59,850 nucleotides of DNA from contig URVV01000007.1 of assembly GCA_900551455.1 (NCBI GenBank), forward strand, positions 1 to 59,850, written 5' to 3'. Positions 17,027-26,500 of the stretch are shown here, piece after piece. The notes below the pieces were generated by a model. That model had not been told where the DNA came from. It saw only the letters and a program-made list of their open reading frames with translations, and made no database searches. How positions within the stretch are numbered: position 1 is the stretch's first letter; each line of letters begins with the position of its first letter. Position numbers and translations under genes: made by a program. The stretch is from an uncultured Mycoplasmatota bacterium (GTDB lineage Bacteria > Bacillota_I > Bacilli_A > RF39 > UBA660).

Positions 17027-19297
17027 ATGATAAGCAATTTTAATGAAGAAGCACAAGACATTTTAGTTAAAGCAAAACTTGAAATGTTAGAACTAAAACA
17101 CCCTTACGTAGGAACCGAACACCTCGTACTAGCAATCTTACACACCCAAAACGAGTTATCAGAAAGACTAGCCAAATATAACTTAACATATAATGCCTTT
17201 AAAAAAGAAATATTAAACGTTATTGGTAAAGGAACCAAAAAAAGCGAATTTTTCCTGCATACTCCCCTATTAAAAAAAGTAATAGAAAATGCTATAATGG
17301 ATAGTAAAGATAATAATAACGGTATCGTAACCCCAAACCACCTATTTGCAGGACTATTAGATGTCGGTGAAGGAATAGCCATTAGAATATTTATCAGTAT
17401 GAACCTAGATCTAGATAATATGTATGATGAATTTACATCAAAAATATATGAAAATAACCATCAACAAGAGAAAAAATTACTAATCGAAGAACTTGGAGTC
17501 GACTTAACACAAAAAGCCAAAAACAATGAAATAGATCCCGTTATCGGTCGAGAAGAAGAAATAAAAAAATTAGAAGAAATTCTCTGCCGCCGTACTAAAA
17601 ATAACCCCCTACTCCTAGGAAATCCCGGTGTTGGCAAAACTGCCATAGTCGAAGGTTTAGCCCTTTTAATTAACAACAACACTGTCCCTACAAAACTACA
17701 AAATAAAAAAATAATCTCCCTTGATATGGCAAGTGCCGTTGCCGGAACAAAATATCGTGGAGAATTTGAAGAAAGAATGAAAAAAATATTAACCGAAATT
17801 GAAGAAAACGATAACATAATTCTCTTTATTGATGAAATTCACACACTAATCGGTGCTGGCGGAGCCGAAGGAGCTATAGATGCCTCAAACATTCTAAAAC
17901 CAGCTCTTGCCAGAAGAAAAATAAAATGTATCGGTGCAACCACTACCGATGAATACAAAAAACACTTTCAAAAAGACAAAGCCCTTGACAGAAGATTTCA
18001 AATCATCAATGTCGAAGAACCATCAATTGAAAAAACCAGAGAAATCTTATACAAAATAAAACCTATCTATGAAGAATATCATAATGTTACTATCAATAAT
18101 GAAATTATTAATTCAATTATCAATCTCTCAGAAAAATATTTATACAACCATTACCGCCCAGATAAACAAATAGACATTTTAGATGAAGTATGTAGTAAAG
18201 TAAACATTAAAGAAAATAAAAATATTACCAAACTAAAATCAAATCTAAAAGACATAAAAGATAAAAAAGAATTATATATAAAAGAAAACAATATAAAAAA
18301 AGCATATGAATATAAAATAAAAGAAACTGAGTTCAAAAAAAGCATTACCACAATTAATCCTAAAAAAGAAGTAACAATTAATGATATAGCTACAGTCATT
18401 AATAATAAAACTGGTATTCCAATCTATGAAATATTAAAAGATAACAAAAAAGTAATTAAAGACATTGAACTAAATCTAAAAAAAGAAATCATCGGTCAAG
18501 ACGAAGCAATTACTAAATTAATAAACATTACCAAAAGAATTAAACTAGGATATAAAGAAAATAAATGTATTTCCTTATTATTTACAGGAGCTACTGGTGT
18601 CGGCAAAACAAAACTAGCAACCCTATATGGATCATTAATCTCCAAGCAAAAGGTAATTAAACTAGATATGTCCGAATATTCAGATAGTATGTCAGTAAAT
18701 AAGTTTATGGGTTCTACCGCCGGTTATGTTGGATATGAAGACAATAAATATATTTTAAGTACCATCAAAGATAATCCTAATGCCGTTATAATAATGGATG
18801 AAATAGATAAAGCACATCCTAAAATAATTAATCTTCTATATCAAATTCTCGAAGACGGAAAAATATTAGATGCTAAAAATAATCTCATAAATTTTAACAA
18901 CAATATTATAATAATGACAACAAATATCGGCGCAAATAAAAAAAATATTGGCTTTAACCAAAATAACAAAGAAAGTATCATAAATGATCTAAAAGAAGTA
19001 CTAAACACTTCCTTTATCAACAGAATTGATGATATCATCAGCTTTAATAAACTAACTAAAGAAAATATTAATCAAATCCTTTCCAATAAAATTGATAATT
19101 TAAAAGAAAAATTTAAAGAAGCCACCATTAATATATCCGATAATATCATCGAAGAAATTATCAAAGAATCTAACTACCCACTTTTAGGAGCCAGATCACT
19201 TGACAAAATAATTAAAAAACATCTTGAAAATATCATCATCGACAATTTAATAAATGATAATCCAAATATAACAATAGACAGCATTTTTTCTAAATAA
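17027..19297 (+). CDS. clpC: ClpC-like AAA+ chaperone (Hsp100 ClpA/B/C family)
   Basis: This 756-aa double-AAA+ unfoldase probably feeds substrates to ClpP. The N-terminal Clp repeat domain (NFNEEAQDILVKAK…YVGTEHLVLAIL) precedes the first ATPase domain with GNPGVGKT (about 199) and FIDEIHTLIGAG. A short middle domain of the ClpC kind, rich in Lys, is followed by the second ATPase domain with GATGVGKT (about 522) and IIMDEIDKAHP. The second domain is divergent: the usual SPPGYVG is STAGYVG. NIGFNQ may be the ClpP-docking loop. The gene stands without ctsR, mcsA or mcsB and no CtsR-type operator is visible. ClpB is less likely because the middle domain is short. Confidence 0.87.
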   Translation: MISNFNEEAQDILVKAKLEMLELKHPYVGTEHLVLAILHTQNELSERLAKYNLTYNAFKKEILNVIGKGTKKSEFFLHTPLLKKVIENAIMDSKDNNNGIVTPNHLFAGLLDVGEGIAIRIFISMNLDLDNMYDEFTSKIYENNHQQEKKLLIEELGVDLTQKAKNNEIDPVIGREEEIKKLEEILCRRTKNNPLLLGNPGVGKTAIVEGLALLINNNTVPTKLQNKKIISLDMASAVAGTKYRGEFEERMKKILTEIEENDNIILFIDEIHTLIGAGGAEGAIDASNILKPALARRKIKCIGATTTDEYKKHFQKDKALDRRFQIINVEEPSIEKTREILYKIKPIYEEYHNVTINNEIINSIINLSEKYLYNHYRPDKQIDILDEVCSKVNIKENKNITKLKSNLKDIKDKKELYIKENNIKKAYEYKIKETEFKKSITTINPKKEVTINDIATVINNKTGIPIYEILKDNKKVIKDIELNLKKEIIGQDEAITKLINITKRIKLGYKENKCISLLFTGATGVGKTKLATLYGSLISKQKVIKLDMSEYSDSMSVNKFMGSTAGYVGYEDNKYILSTIKDNPNAVIIMDEIDKAHPKIINLLYQILEDGKILDAKNNLINFNNNIIIMTTNIGANKKNIGFNQNNKESIINDLKEVLNTSFINRIDDIISFNKLTKENINQILSNKIDNLKEKFKEATINISDNIIEEIIKESNYPLLGARSLDKIIKKHLENIIIDNLINDNPNITIDSIFSK

Positions 19298-19325
19298 TGA
19301 CATAAATTTATAAGTATGATATAAT
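19297..19325 (+). promoter_or_regulatory. Promoter of queH
   Basis: ATGACA (19297-19302), 17 bases and TATAAT (19320-19325) lie just upstream of queH. The -35 starts at the end of the preceding clpC stop codon. Confidence 0.55.
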
Positions 19326-19342
19326 ACTACTTGGTGATATTT

Positions 19343-19972
19343 ATGGAAAAAACATACGCAAAATTATGTTTAGAAGAATTAAAAAATATAACTCCTAACA
19401 AAAGTATTTTACTTCATAGCTGTTGTGCACCGTGTAGCTCCTATGTAATTACTTTTTTAGCCCCATATTTTAACATAACTATTCTTTATTATAATCCCAA
19501 TATCTTTCCCAAAAATGAATATCTAAAAAGAAAAGAAGAACAAATAAGATTAATCAATAGCTTAAAAACTCCAAATAAAGTTGATATTCTAGATTGTGAT
19601 TATGATAATGAAATTTATGAAAAACAAATCAAAGGATACGAAAACTGCCCTGAAAGAGGAGCCAGATGCAACATATGCTTTAAATTACGTCTAGAAAAAA
19701 CTGCCGAATTAGCCAAGAAAAATAATTATGATTACTTTTGCTCAACACTAACTGTAAGTCCATACAAAAACGCAAAATTAATCAATGAAATAGGAAACGA
19801 ATTAGCCAAAAAATATCAAATCAAATGGCTATATTCAGATTTTAAAAAAAATGATGGATATAAAAAATCAATAGAGTTATCCAAAAAGTATAATTTATAT
19901 CGCCAAAACTATTGTGGCTGTATATACTCAAAAAAAGAACAAGAAGAAAAAAATACCATTAAAATTGCCTAA
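19343..19972 (+). CDS. queH: Epoxyqueuosine reductase QueH
   Basis: This 209-aa enzyme catalyses the last step of queuosine synthesis on tRNA, reducing epoxyqueuosine. It belongs to the QueH (formerly DUF208) family, the non-orthologous replacement of cobalamin-dependent QueG. The N-terminal LHSCCAPCSS and the downstream CPERGARCNIC supply the iron-sulfur and metal cysteines, and YCGCIYSKKEQ is the conserved C-terminal end. The ATG at 19343 is selected because GGTGAT is well placed upstream. An upstream TTG would include that site. Other queuosine genes are not in the window, so the cell may salvage queuine or its precursors. Confidence 0.92.
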   Translation: MEKTYAKLCLEELKNITPNKSILLHSCCAPCSSYVITFLAPYFNITILYYNPNIFPKNEYLKRKEEQIRLINSLKTPNKVDILDCDYDNEIYEKQIKGYENCPERGARCNICFKLRLEKTAELAKKNNYDYFCSTLTVSPYKNAKLINEIGNELAKKYQIKWLYSDFKKNDGYKKSIELSKKYNLYRQNYCGCIYSKKEQEEKNTIKIA

Positions 19973-19975
19973 AAT

Positions 19976-20034
19976 AAAAGTAGACAAACAAAACTGAAGC
20001 CAAAACCTAAACAGTTTATATTGTCTACTTTTTA
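19976..20034. terminator. Bidirectional terminator between queH and the tail-anchored protein gene
   Basis: Twelve-base arms (19976-19987 and 20021-20032) with an inner AAACTG/CAGTTT stem are flanked by A and T runs, between two convergent genes. Confidence 0.8.
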
Positions 20035-20038
20035 TTAA

Positions 20039-21232
20039 CTATTTAACTTGAAAATAATTAAATACTTCATATCCTAAAAAGATACAACTTGCTAAGAAGA
20101 AAGCAATTGCTACTACCATAAAAAACTTATTATCAGCAAATCCAGATCTAGTAAGTACCTTAGGTTTACTATTAGACTCTACAGAAGGATTTTCTGAAAC
20201 TACCGCTTCCTTAGAAATCTCAGTATTAACCGTATCAACTCCAAATTCCCTAATAGGTTCTACATTTGAAGTAACCATTACATTATCATTAACTGCCTCA
20301 CCCAAAGCCTTATTTAAATTAGATTCCTTAGATCCATCAAAGACTAATTTATTAACCGTTGGGGCTTGAGATACTATTGGTTCATTAACCACAGGTATTG
20401 GATTTACTGGTTGATTAGGTGTAAGAATAGGATCTGGTATTTTTACATCTGGAGTAACTGGTTGCGGAATAGGCTTTACTTCTTCCTTTACTGGAGAAAT
20501 AATATTAACAGTCTTATCAACTGAAACTCCTTCATTTAAAACCGGTTCAATTACTGGAGGAACTATACTAGGAGTTACTATATCAGTCTTTATCTCCGTA
20601 GGAATAGTAGCTTTAGGCATTTCCATCTTCACTTCCGGTACAGGTAAAACTGATACCGGTTCAACCTCTGCAGATTTAACCTCTTCCCTTACTTCAGGTA
20701 TCGTATCATTTACTACAGGAGATACAGAAGGAGCATTATCATTAACATTTTTAGTATCTTCTATCGGAAAAACAGGAACATCCTCAAAAATTACCTCTTT
20801 GCTATTATCTATTTTATAATAATCTTCCGTAACCTTAGTAACAGCCTTTTTTACCGTTGTAATATATGTCTTTTGAACATTAATATTTTGTTCTTTATTA
20901 ATTAATATCGTTGAAATAACTACACTCTTTCCACTAGGCAAAACCACATTTTGAGAAGTAATATTGTTATCCTCACTCTTTACTGAATAAGTAATTAATT
21001 CCTTAACAATTTCTGCAATCTTTGCTTTTTCCATAGAATCTTCAATATTAATCATACTAGCAGTACCATCAATATTCTTAATTATCTTAGAAACAAAAAT
21101 ATTATCACTTTCATTATCTCTCTCAATCCAATATACTACATAATCACTACCATCTACATCAATTGAAAATATTACATTAGCGGTTCTATCAATTCCGTGT
21201 TCATCAACAATTTTTATACTTTTACTTTCCAT
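20039..21232 (-). CDS. Tail-anchored protein: DUF1292-like head, Pro/Val-rich stalk, C-terminal TM
   Basis: This 397-aa protein has three parts. The first 80 or so residues (VDEHGIDRTANVIFSIDVDG…YVVYWIERD…) resemble the small acidic DUF1292/YrzB family. The middle part (about 160-340) is a low-complexity, Pro/Val/Glu-rich stretch with recurrent P-V-x-E/P units such as PVTPDVKIPDPILTPN. The C-terminus has one hydrophobic segment (FMVVAIAFFLASCIFLGYEV) followed by a short NYFQVK tail. No signal peptide is visible, so the head should be cytoplasmic with the C-terminus in the membrane. I do not know a described family with this arrangement. Function is unknown. The start follows AGGAGGATATT. Confidence 0.7.
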   Translation of the reverse strand: MESKSIKIVDEHGIDRTANVIFSIDVDGSDYVVYWIERDNESDNIFVSKIIKNIDGTASMINIEDSMEKAKIAEIVKELITYSVKSEDNNITSQNVVLPSGKSVVISTILINKEQNINVQKTYITTVKKAVTKVTEDYYKIDNSKEVIFEDVPVFPIEDTKNVNDNAPSVSPVVNDTIPEVREEVKSAEVEPVSVLPVPEVKMEMPKATIPTEIKTDIVTPSIVPPVIEPVLNEGVSVDKTVNIISPVKEEVKPIPQPVTPDVKIPDPILTPNQPVNPIPVVNEPIVSQAPTVNKLVFDGSKESNLNKALGEAVNDNVMVTSNVEPIREFGVDTVNTEISKEAVVSENPSVESNSKPKVLTRSGFADNKFFMVVAIAFFLASCIFLGYEVFNYFQVK

Positions 21233-21410
21233 AATATCCTCCTAAAAGCACTATTAAAACGAGTATTCATATCTTATACTCCTACTATTAAAATAAGTAT
21301 AACACAATTGTCATATATATTCAAGCAATTTAATATATTTTACAATCAAAGTATTTAATTATCTATCTACATATGTTAAAATATTATTATATAAAGAAAG
21401 GATTAATAAT

Positions 21411-21872
21411 ATGGAAGAAATAATGGAATTAGGAATTAAAGAAGCAAGAAGTAATATGAATGAAAATAAAGGTGGTCCTTTCGGAGCAGTTATTACTGAT
21501 AAAAATGGAAAGGTAATTTGTGTAGCCTCTAATCTAGTATTAGAAAACCACGATCCAACTGCTCACGCAGAAATAATGGCTATTAGAAAAGCTGGAGAAA
21601 TATTAAAAACTCACGATTTATCTAATTGTATCCTATATGCTACCGGATATCCCTGCCCTATGTGCTTATCAGCTATTATTTGGGCTAACATTAAAGAAGT
21701 TTATTATGGTACTGACTATCTAGATGCCAAAAAAATTGGTTTTAGAGATGACTTTATCTATACATACCTTAAAAACCCCGATGGAAATCTCCTAAAACTT
21801 AAACAAATAGATAGAGAAAAATGCCTGACGCTATTTGATGAATATCTTGAAAAAAGCAAAGAAATATATTAA
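21411..21872 (+). CDS. guaD: Nucleoside/guanine deaminase (GuaD-like, CDA fold)
   Basis: This zinc-dependent deaminase of 153 aa belongs to the cytidine/guanine deaminase fold. Zinc-site motifs are HAE (residues 52-54) and PCPMC (81-85). The C-terminal FRDDFIYTYLKNP segment resembles GuaD of B. subtilis more than tRNA deaminase TadA, and a separate tadA gene is present near the right end of the window. It probably converts guanine to xanthine in purine salvage; substrate is inferred. The start follows AAAGGATTAATA. It stands alone, divergent from the tail-anchored protein gene. Confidence 0.82.
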   Translation: MEEIMELGIKEARSNMNENKGGPFGAVITDKNGKVICVASNLVLENHDPTAHAEIMAIRKAGEILKTHDLSNCILYATGYPCPMCLSAIIWANIKEVYYGTDYLDAKKIGFRDDFIYTYLKNPDGNLLKLKQIDREKCLTLFDEYLEKSKEIY

Positions 21873-21896
21873 ACAAAAATTGTACAGTTTACAACA

Positions 21897-21936
21897 AATA
21901 ATTAAAAGAATGATCATTCTTTTAATTATTTTTATT
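21897..21936. terminator. Perfect 34-bp palindromic bidirectional terminator
   Basis: A perfect palindrome spans 21897-21930 (centre TGATCA) and is followed by T-rich sequence. It lies between convergent genes and overlaps the 3' end of the coiled-coil gene. Confidence 0.8.
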
Positions 21937-23409
21937 ATCCTTAACTATTCCCATTTTTTCATCTTCATTTAATTTTCTAATCATCAACAGCTTTTGTTGA
22001 TTAATCTTTTCCTGTTCTTTCATTTGTCTCTTTATTATTTCCATCTTTATCTTATTACCCATTATCTTATTTTCCATATTATTAAGTTTCCCAATAACAT
22101 CACGATACTCATTAATATCACCCTGATACCTCTTAAATTGCTGATTATACTGAATTTTTAAATTTACAATATCCTCCAAAGTTTCATCAACAATTCTACT
22201 AGCATTATCAACTGAATTAATTGCCTCCATAATTTTATTTCCATAATCTACTGTCTCATAAACTCTATACTTCTTCTCTTCCCAAACTAAATTATGATAT
22301 AAATTACTTATAATATTTTTAGTAGTTACTGTCTCCCTAACAATAGAAGGAATCATTCCTCTTAAAGGACTTAACATAAGTAAACTAAAATACTTAAATG
22401 AATTAATAAGTAGTTGTCCAAATCCTTTTAAATGATAATCAACAGCTTCTGTAGAACTAATTTTATTCATATTTTTATTTAACATATCCATCATATCCAT
22501 TTGTTCTTTAATAAATAAATCATATTTTTCTTTCTCTAATTCTACATTATACGCCCTAGTTTTAAACTCATTAAAATCAATATTTCTATCCTTTAATTCT
22601 AATACCTGCTTATTCTTATAATCTTCATACTCACTCATATTATCCTGTAAAGCATCAATTTTTAAATATAAATATTTATATACATCAAGTAATTTATAAT
22701 CTTCTACCAACATCTTTTGTTCATCCCCAGAAGTTATCTTTTTTAATTCAATAATATCATCTATTAAAGGCCTATCATCCAGTTCTAATATATATTCAAA
22801 GTCATAATTATCCTTTAAATAATCATACTTATTTTTTAACGCATCTACTTTATGAAGTAATTGCTTAATTTCTCGTAAATTTTTTTCACACTTTTCTAGT
22901 TCTACAGTATCATTATTAATTTCACTAAGAATATATAAATCATTCCTAAGAATTTCCAGTTCATTTACAGTTATAATTAAATTTTTTTTAATTCTATCAA
23001 TAATCTTCTTCTCTAACCTATTCACTTCAATTCTACTTGTCTCTTTAGAGACATTATTAAAAGAATTACTTTTTAAAGTCTCCTTCTTCTCAACATTTTT
23101 ATTTTTAAAAGAAACATTACTTTTCTTATTCTTTACATAAACTTCCTTATTTAAATCAACTATGTTCTTTCCATCATCAGTATCTTTAAATAAATTATTT
23201 AGATCTAACTTCTCTAATGAAGATTTATCAACTTTTAAATTATCTTTATCTATAATATTATCATATATCATTAAAGGTATTGCCGCCATTACTTTAACAA
23301 TATTAAAATATGCCCTCATATCAACCTCATCTAAATCTCGTTTCCTTTTCCTTAACTTTATAAGTCTTAATCGATCAGAAAAACGTCCCCTATGTCCATT
23401 TGTTGCCAT
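21922..23409 (-). CDS. Coiled-coil protein of unknown function (495 aa)
   Basis: I do not recognise this family. The N-terminus is very basic (GHRGRFSDRLRLIKLRKRKRD), followed by a short hydrophobic patch (YFNIVKVMAAIPLMIYD). Residues of about 130-330 and 400-495 are rich in Lys, Glu and Leu with heptad-like spacing, suggesting long coiled coils. A hydrophobic region near 340-370 (INSFKYFSLLMLSPLRGMIPS) may contact the membrane. The start follows GAGGTGTTTTGTT. A TTGACA/TATATT promoter with a palindrome in its spacer lies upstream. It lies next to rpoC but is a separate transcription unit. A structural role, for example in the envelope or spore coat, is conceivable but unproved. Confidence 0.7.
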   Translation of the reverse strand: MATNGHRGRFSDRLRLIKLRKRKRDLDEVDMRAYFNIVKVMAAIPLMIYDNIIDKDNLKVDKSSLEKLDLNNLFKDTDDGKNIVDLNKEVYVKNKKSNVSFKNKNVEKKETLKSNSFNNVSKETSRIEVNRLEKKIIDRIKKNLIITVNELEILRNDLYILSEINNDTVELEKCEKNLREIKQLLHKVDALKNKYDYLKDNYDFEYILELDDRPLIDDIIELKKITSGDEQKMLVEDYKLLDVYKYLYLKIDALQDNMSEYEDYKNKQVLELKDRNIDFNEFKTRAYNVELEKEKYDLFIKEQMDMMDMLNKNMNKISSTEAVDYHLKGFGQLLINSFKYFSLLMLSPLRGMIPSIVRETVTTKNIISNLYHNLVWEEKKYRVYETVDYGNKIMEAINSVDNASRIVDETLEDIVNLKIQYNQQFKRYQGDINEYRDVIGKLNNMENKIMGNKIKMEIIKRQMKEQEKINQQKLLMIRKLNEDEKMGIVKDNKNN

Positions 23410-23452
23410 AACAAAACACCTCTATTTTTACATATATTTATACAATAATACA

Positions 23453-23480
23453 AATATAACATATGAAATATGTTTGTCAA
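23453..23480 (-). promoter_or_regulatory. Promoter of the coiled-coil gene with operator-like palindrome
   Basis: On the minus strand TTGACA (23475-23480) and TATATT (23453-23458) are 16 bases apart. The palindrome AACATAT-GAA-ATATGTT (23458-23474) fills the spacer exactly, a common place for a repressor operator. The regulator is unknown. Confidence 0.55.
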
Positions 23481-23520
23481 TAATTTTTAAATATAATTTT
23501 TATTTTTACAAATTAACTTA

Positions 23521-23580
23521 CAAAAAAAGACCATATATGAAGTAAACTATATAAGTCCACTTCACATAATGATCTTTTAA
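23521..23580 (-). terminator. Terminator of the rpoB-rpoC operon
   Basis: An imperfect long hairpin (AAAAGACCAT… with …ATGATCTTTT) ends on the minus strand with TCTTTTTTTG. It lies just after the rpoC stop codon. Confidence 0.75.
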
Positions 23581-23587
23581 TTAACTA

Positions 23588-26500
23588 TTAATCAAGAAAC
23601 TTTTCTTCTAAAACTTCTGAAGGTTCATCATCAAAAAACTCTTTTTCTAATGAAAAACCAATATCCATATATTCCTTAGCTCCTGTACCAGCAGGAATTA
23701 GTTTACCAATAATAACATTCTCTTTAAGTCCATGTAAATTATCAACTTTTCCCTTAACTGCAGCTTCAGTAAGAATTCTTGTAGTCTCCTGGAATGAAGC
23801 AGAAGCTAAGAATGAATCAGTTTGTAATGAAGATTTAGTAATACCAAGTAATAATGGTTGTCCAATAGCAGGTTTCTTACCTTGTAAAATTACATCCTTA
23901 TTACCTTCAGTAAACTTATTAATAGAAACTACCGTACTAGGCAAGAAATTAGTATCTCCAGAATCCATAATTCTAATCTGAGAAATCATTCTTCTAGCAA
24001 TAAGCTCTACGTGTTTATCATTAATATCAACACCTTGAGAACGATATACTTTCTGAACTTCTTTTAATATATACTGTTGAACTGTATTAGGATCAGTAAC
24101 CATTAACAATTCTTTTGGACTAGCATTACCTTCAGTAAGTCTATCACCGGCAGATACTTTATCTCCCTTCTCAACTCTCAATTTAGCACCATATGCTGTT
24201 AAATGTTCTCTAACCTCATTAGCATTCTTAATAAATATTTTAGTTCTTCCTTTTTGATCTTCAATTTTAGAAACTGTTCCGTCAATTTCCGCAATAGTAG
24301 CCTTACCTTTAGGAGTTCTAGCTTCAAATAACTCTTCAACACGAGGTAAACCTTGTGTAATATCATCTCCACCAGCAACACCGCCAGTATGGAAGGTTCT
24401 CATTGTTAACTGTGTACCTGGTTCTCCAATAGATTGAGCTCCCATCGTACCAACAGCTTCACCAATTTCTACAATATTTCCAGTAGCCAAGTTTCTACCA
24501 TAACACTTACAACATACACCATGATCAGTTCTACAAGTAAGAACAGTTCTAATTTCAACCTCTTCGATACCTGCAGCAATAATCTTGTCAGCAATATTCT
24601 CAGTTATAAGTTCATTTTTGTCAATAATCATTTCTTTAGTATTAGGGTCAATTACCTTCTTATTAGTATATCTACCTAATATTCTATCATATAATGGTTC
24701 AATAATACCATCTTTATCATCCTTAAATGCTGATACTACTACACCTTGAGTTGTACCACAATCTTCTTCTCTTACAATCAAATCCTGAGCAACATCAACA
24801 AGTCTTCTTGTCATATAACCAGAATCAGCTGTCTTAAGTGCTGTATCAGCACTACCTTTTCTAGCACCGTGTGTAGATAAGAAGAATTCAGATACTGACA
24901 AACCATCTCTAAATGAAGATTTAATAGGAATTTCTACGGGTTCTCCATTAGGTTTAGACATTATACCACGCATACCTGCTAACTGAACGAAGTTAGAAAT
25001 AGATCCACGTGCTTTAGAATTCATCATTATAAATATTGGATTATCCTCATACTCATCACTCTTCGCATAAGCTTCAAGCTCTTTTTCAATATCCTTTTTA
25101 GCTTTATCCCAAACACTAATAACCAAATCAAATCTTTCTTTATCAGTAATTAAACCTCTTTGATACTGTTTATTAATCTTCTTAACCTCAGCCTCAGAAT
25201 CTTCAATAATCTTATCCTTATTCTTACTAGTTACAACATCTGAAGCAGCTATAGTAATACCAGAATAAGTAGAATATTTAAATCCTAAATCTTTCAACTT
25301 ATCAAGCATTATTGAAGTTTCAGTAGTTTTATACTTCTTAAACATTTGCGCAATTATTTTCTCTAAAGTACCCTTCTTAAATGCTGAAGCTTTAGGAATT
25401 TCTTTTATCTTCTCAAGTATATTTTCTCCTGGAGCAATAAAATATTTATTTGGAGTATATTTTTCAATATTCTCATCACTTGGTTCATTAACATAAGGGA
25501 ATGAATCAGGTAAAATTTCATTAAATATTAATTTACCAACAGTTGTAACCAAATATTGATTCTTATGAGAATCCAAAAATACTTTATGTTTAAATGAATT
25601 TACTGGTACAACAATTCTTGTATGTAAATCAACTTCTCTTCTATTATAAGCCATAATAGCTTCATTAGAATTCTTAAATACTCTACCTTCGCCCTCATGA
25701 CCAGGTTTCTCCATAGTAATATAATAGTTACCTAAAATCATATCCTGGCTAGGAGTAACAATAGGTTTTCCATCTTTAGGAGACAAAATATTATTAGCAC
25801 CTAACATTAAAATTCTAGCTTCAGCTTTTGCTTCCTCAGATAAAGGTACGTGGACTGCCATCTGGTCACCATCAAAATCCGCATTAAATGCTGTAGTAAC
25901 TAATGGATGTAATCTTATAGCCTTTCCTGATACTAACTTAGGTTCAAATGCTTGAATACCTAATCTATGTAACGTTGGAGCACGGTTTAACATAACTGGA
26001 TGTTCCTTAATAACTTCCTCTACCACATCCCAAACCTTAGGATCTCTAGTATCAATCATTTTTTTAGCAGATTTAATGTTATTTGCTATCTCTTTAGTTA
26101 CCAAACCATTTATAACATGAGGTTTAAACAATTCAAGGGCCATTTCCTTTGGTATACCACATTGATACATCTTAAGATCAGGTCCAACAACAATAACAGA
26201 ACGGCCAGAATAATCAACACGTTTACCTAACAAGTTTTGACGGAATCTTCCCTGTTTACCTTTTAACATACTAGAAAGCGACTTCAAAGCTCTATTTCCT
26301 GCTCCTGTAACACTTCTACCTCTACGACCATTATCAAATAATGAATCAACAGCTTCTTGAAGCATTCTTTTTTCATTTTGAATAATAATTGAAGGAGCAT
26401 TTAACTCTACTAATTTCTTTAAACGATTATTTCTATTTATTACTCTTCTATATAAATCATTTAAATCTGAAGTTGCAAATCTACCACCATCTAATTGAAT

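Noticed and set aside
20280..20780. DNA repeats in the Pro-rich gene as a mobile or CRISPR-like repeat
   Set aside because: The similarity comes from repeated Pro-Val codons within one open frame, not from repeated DNA units.
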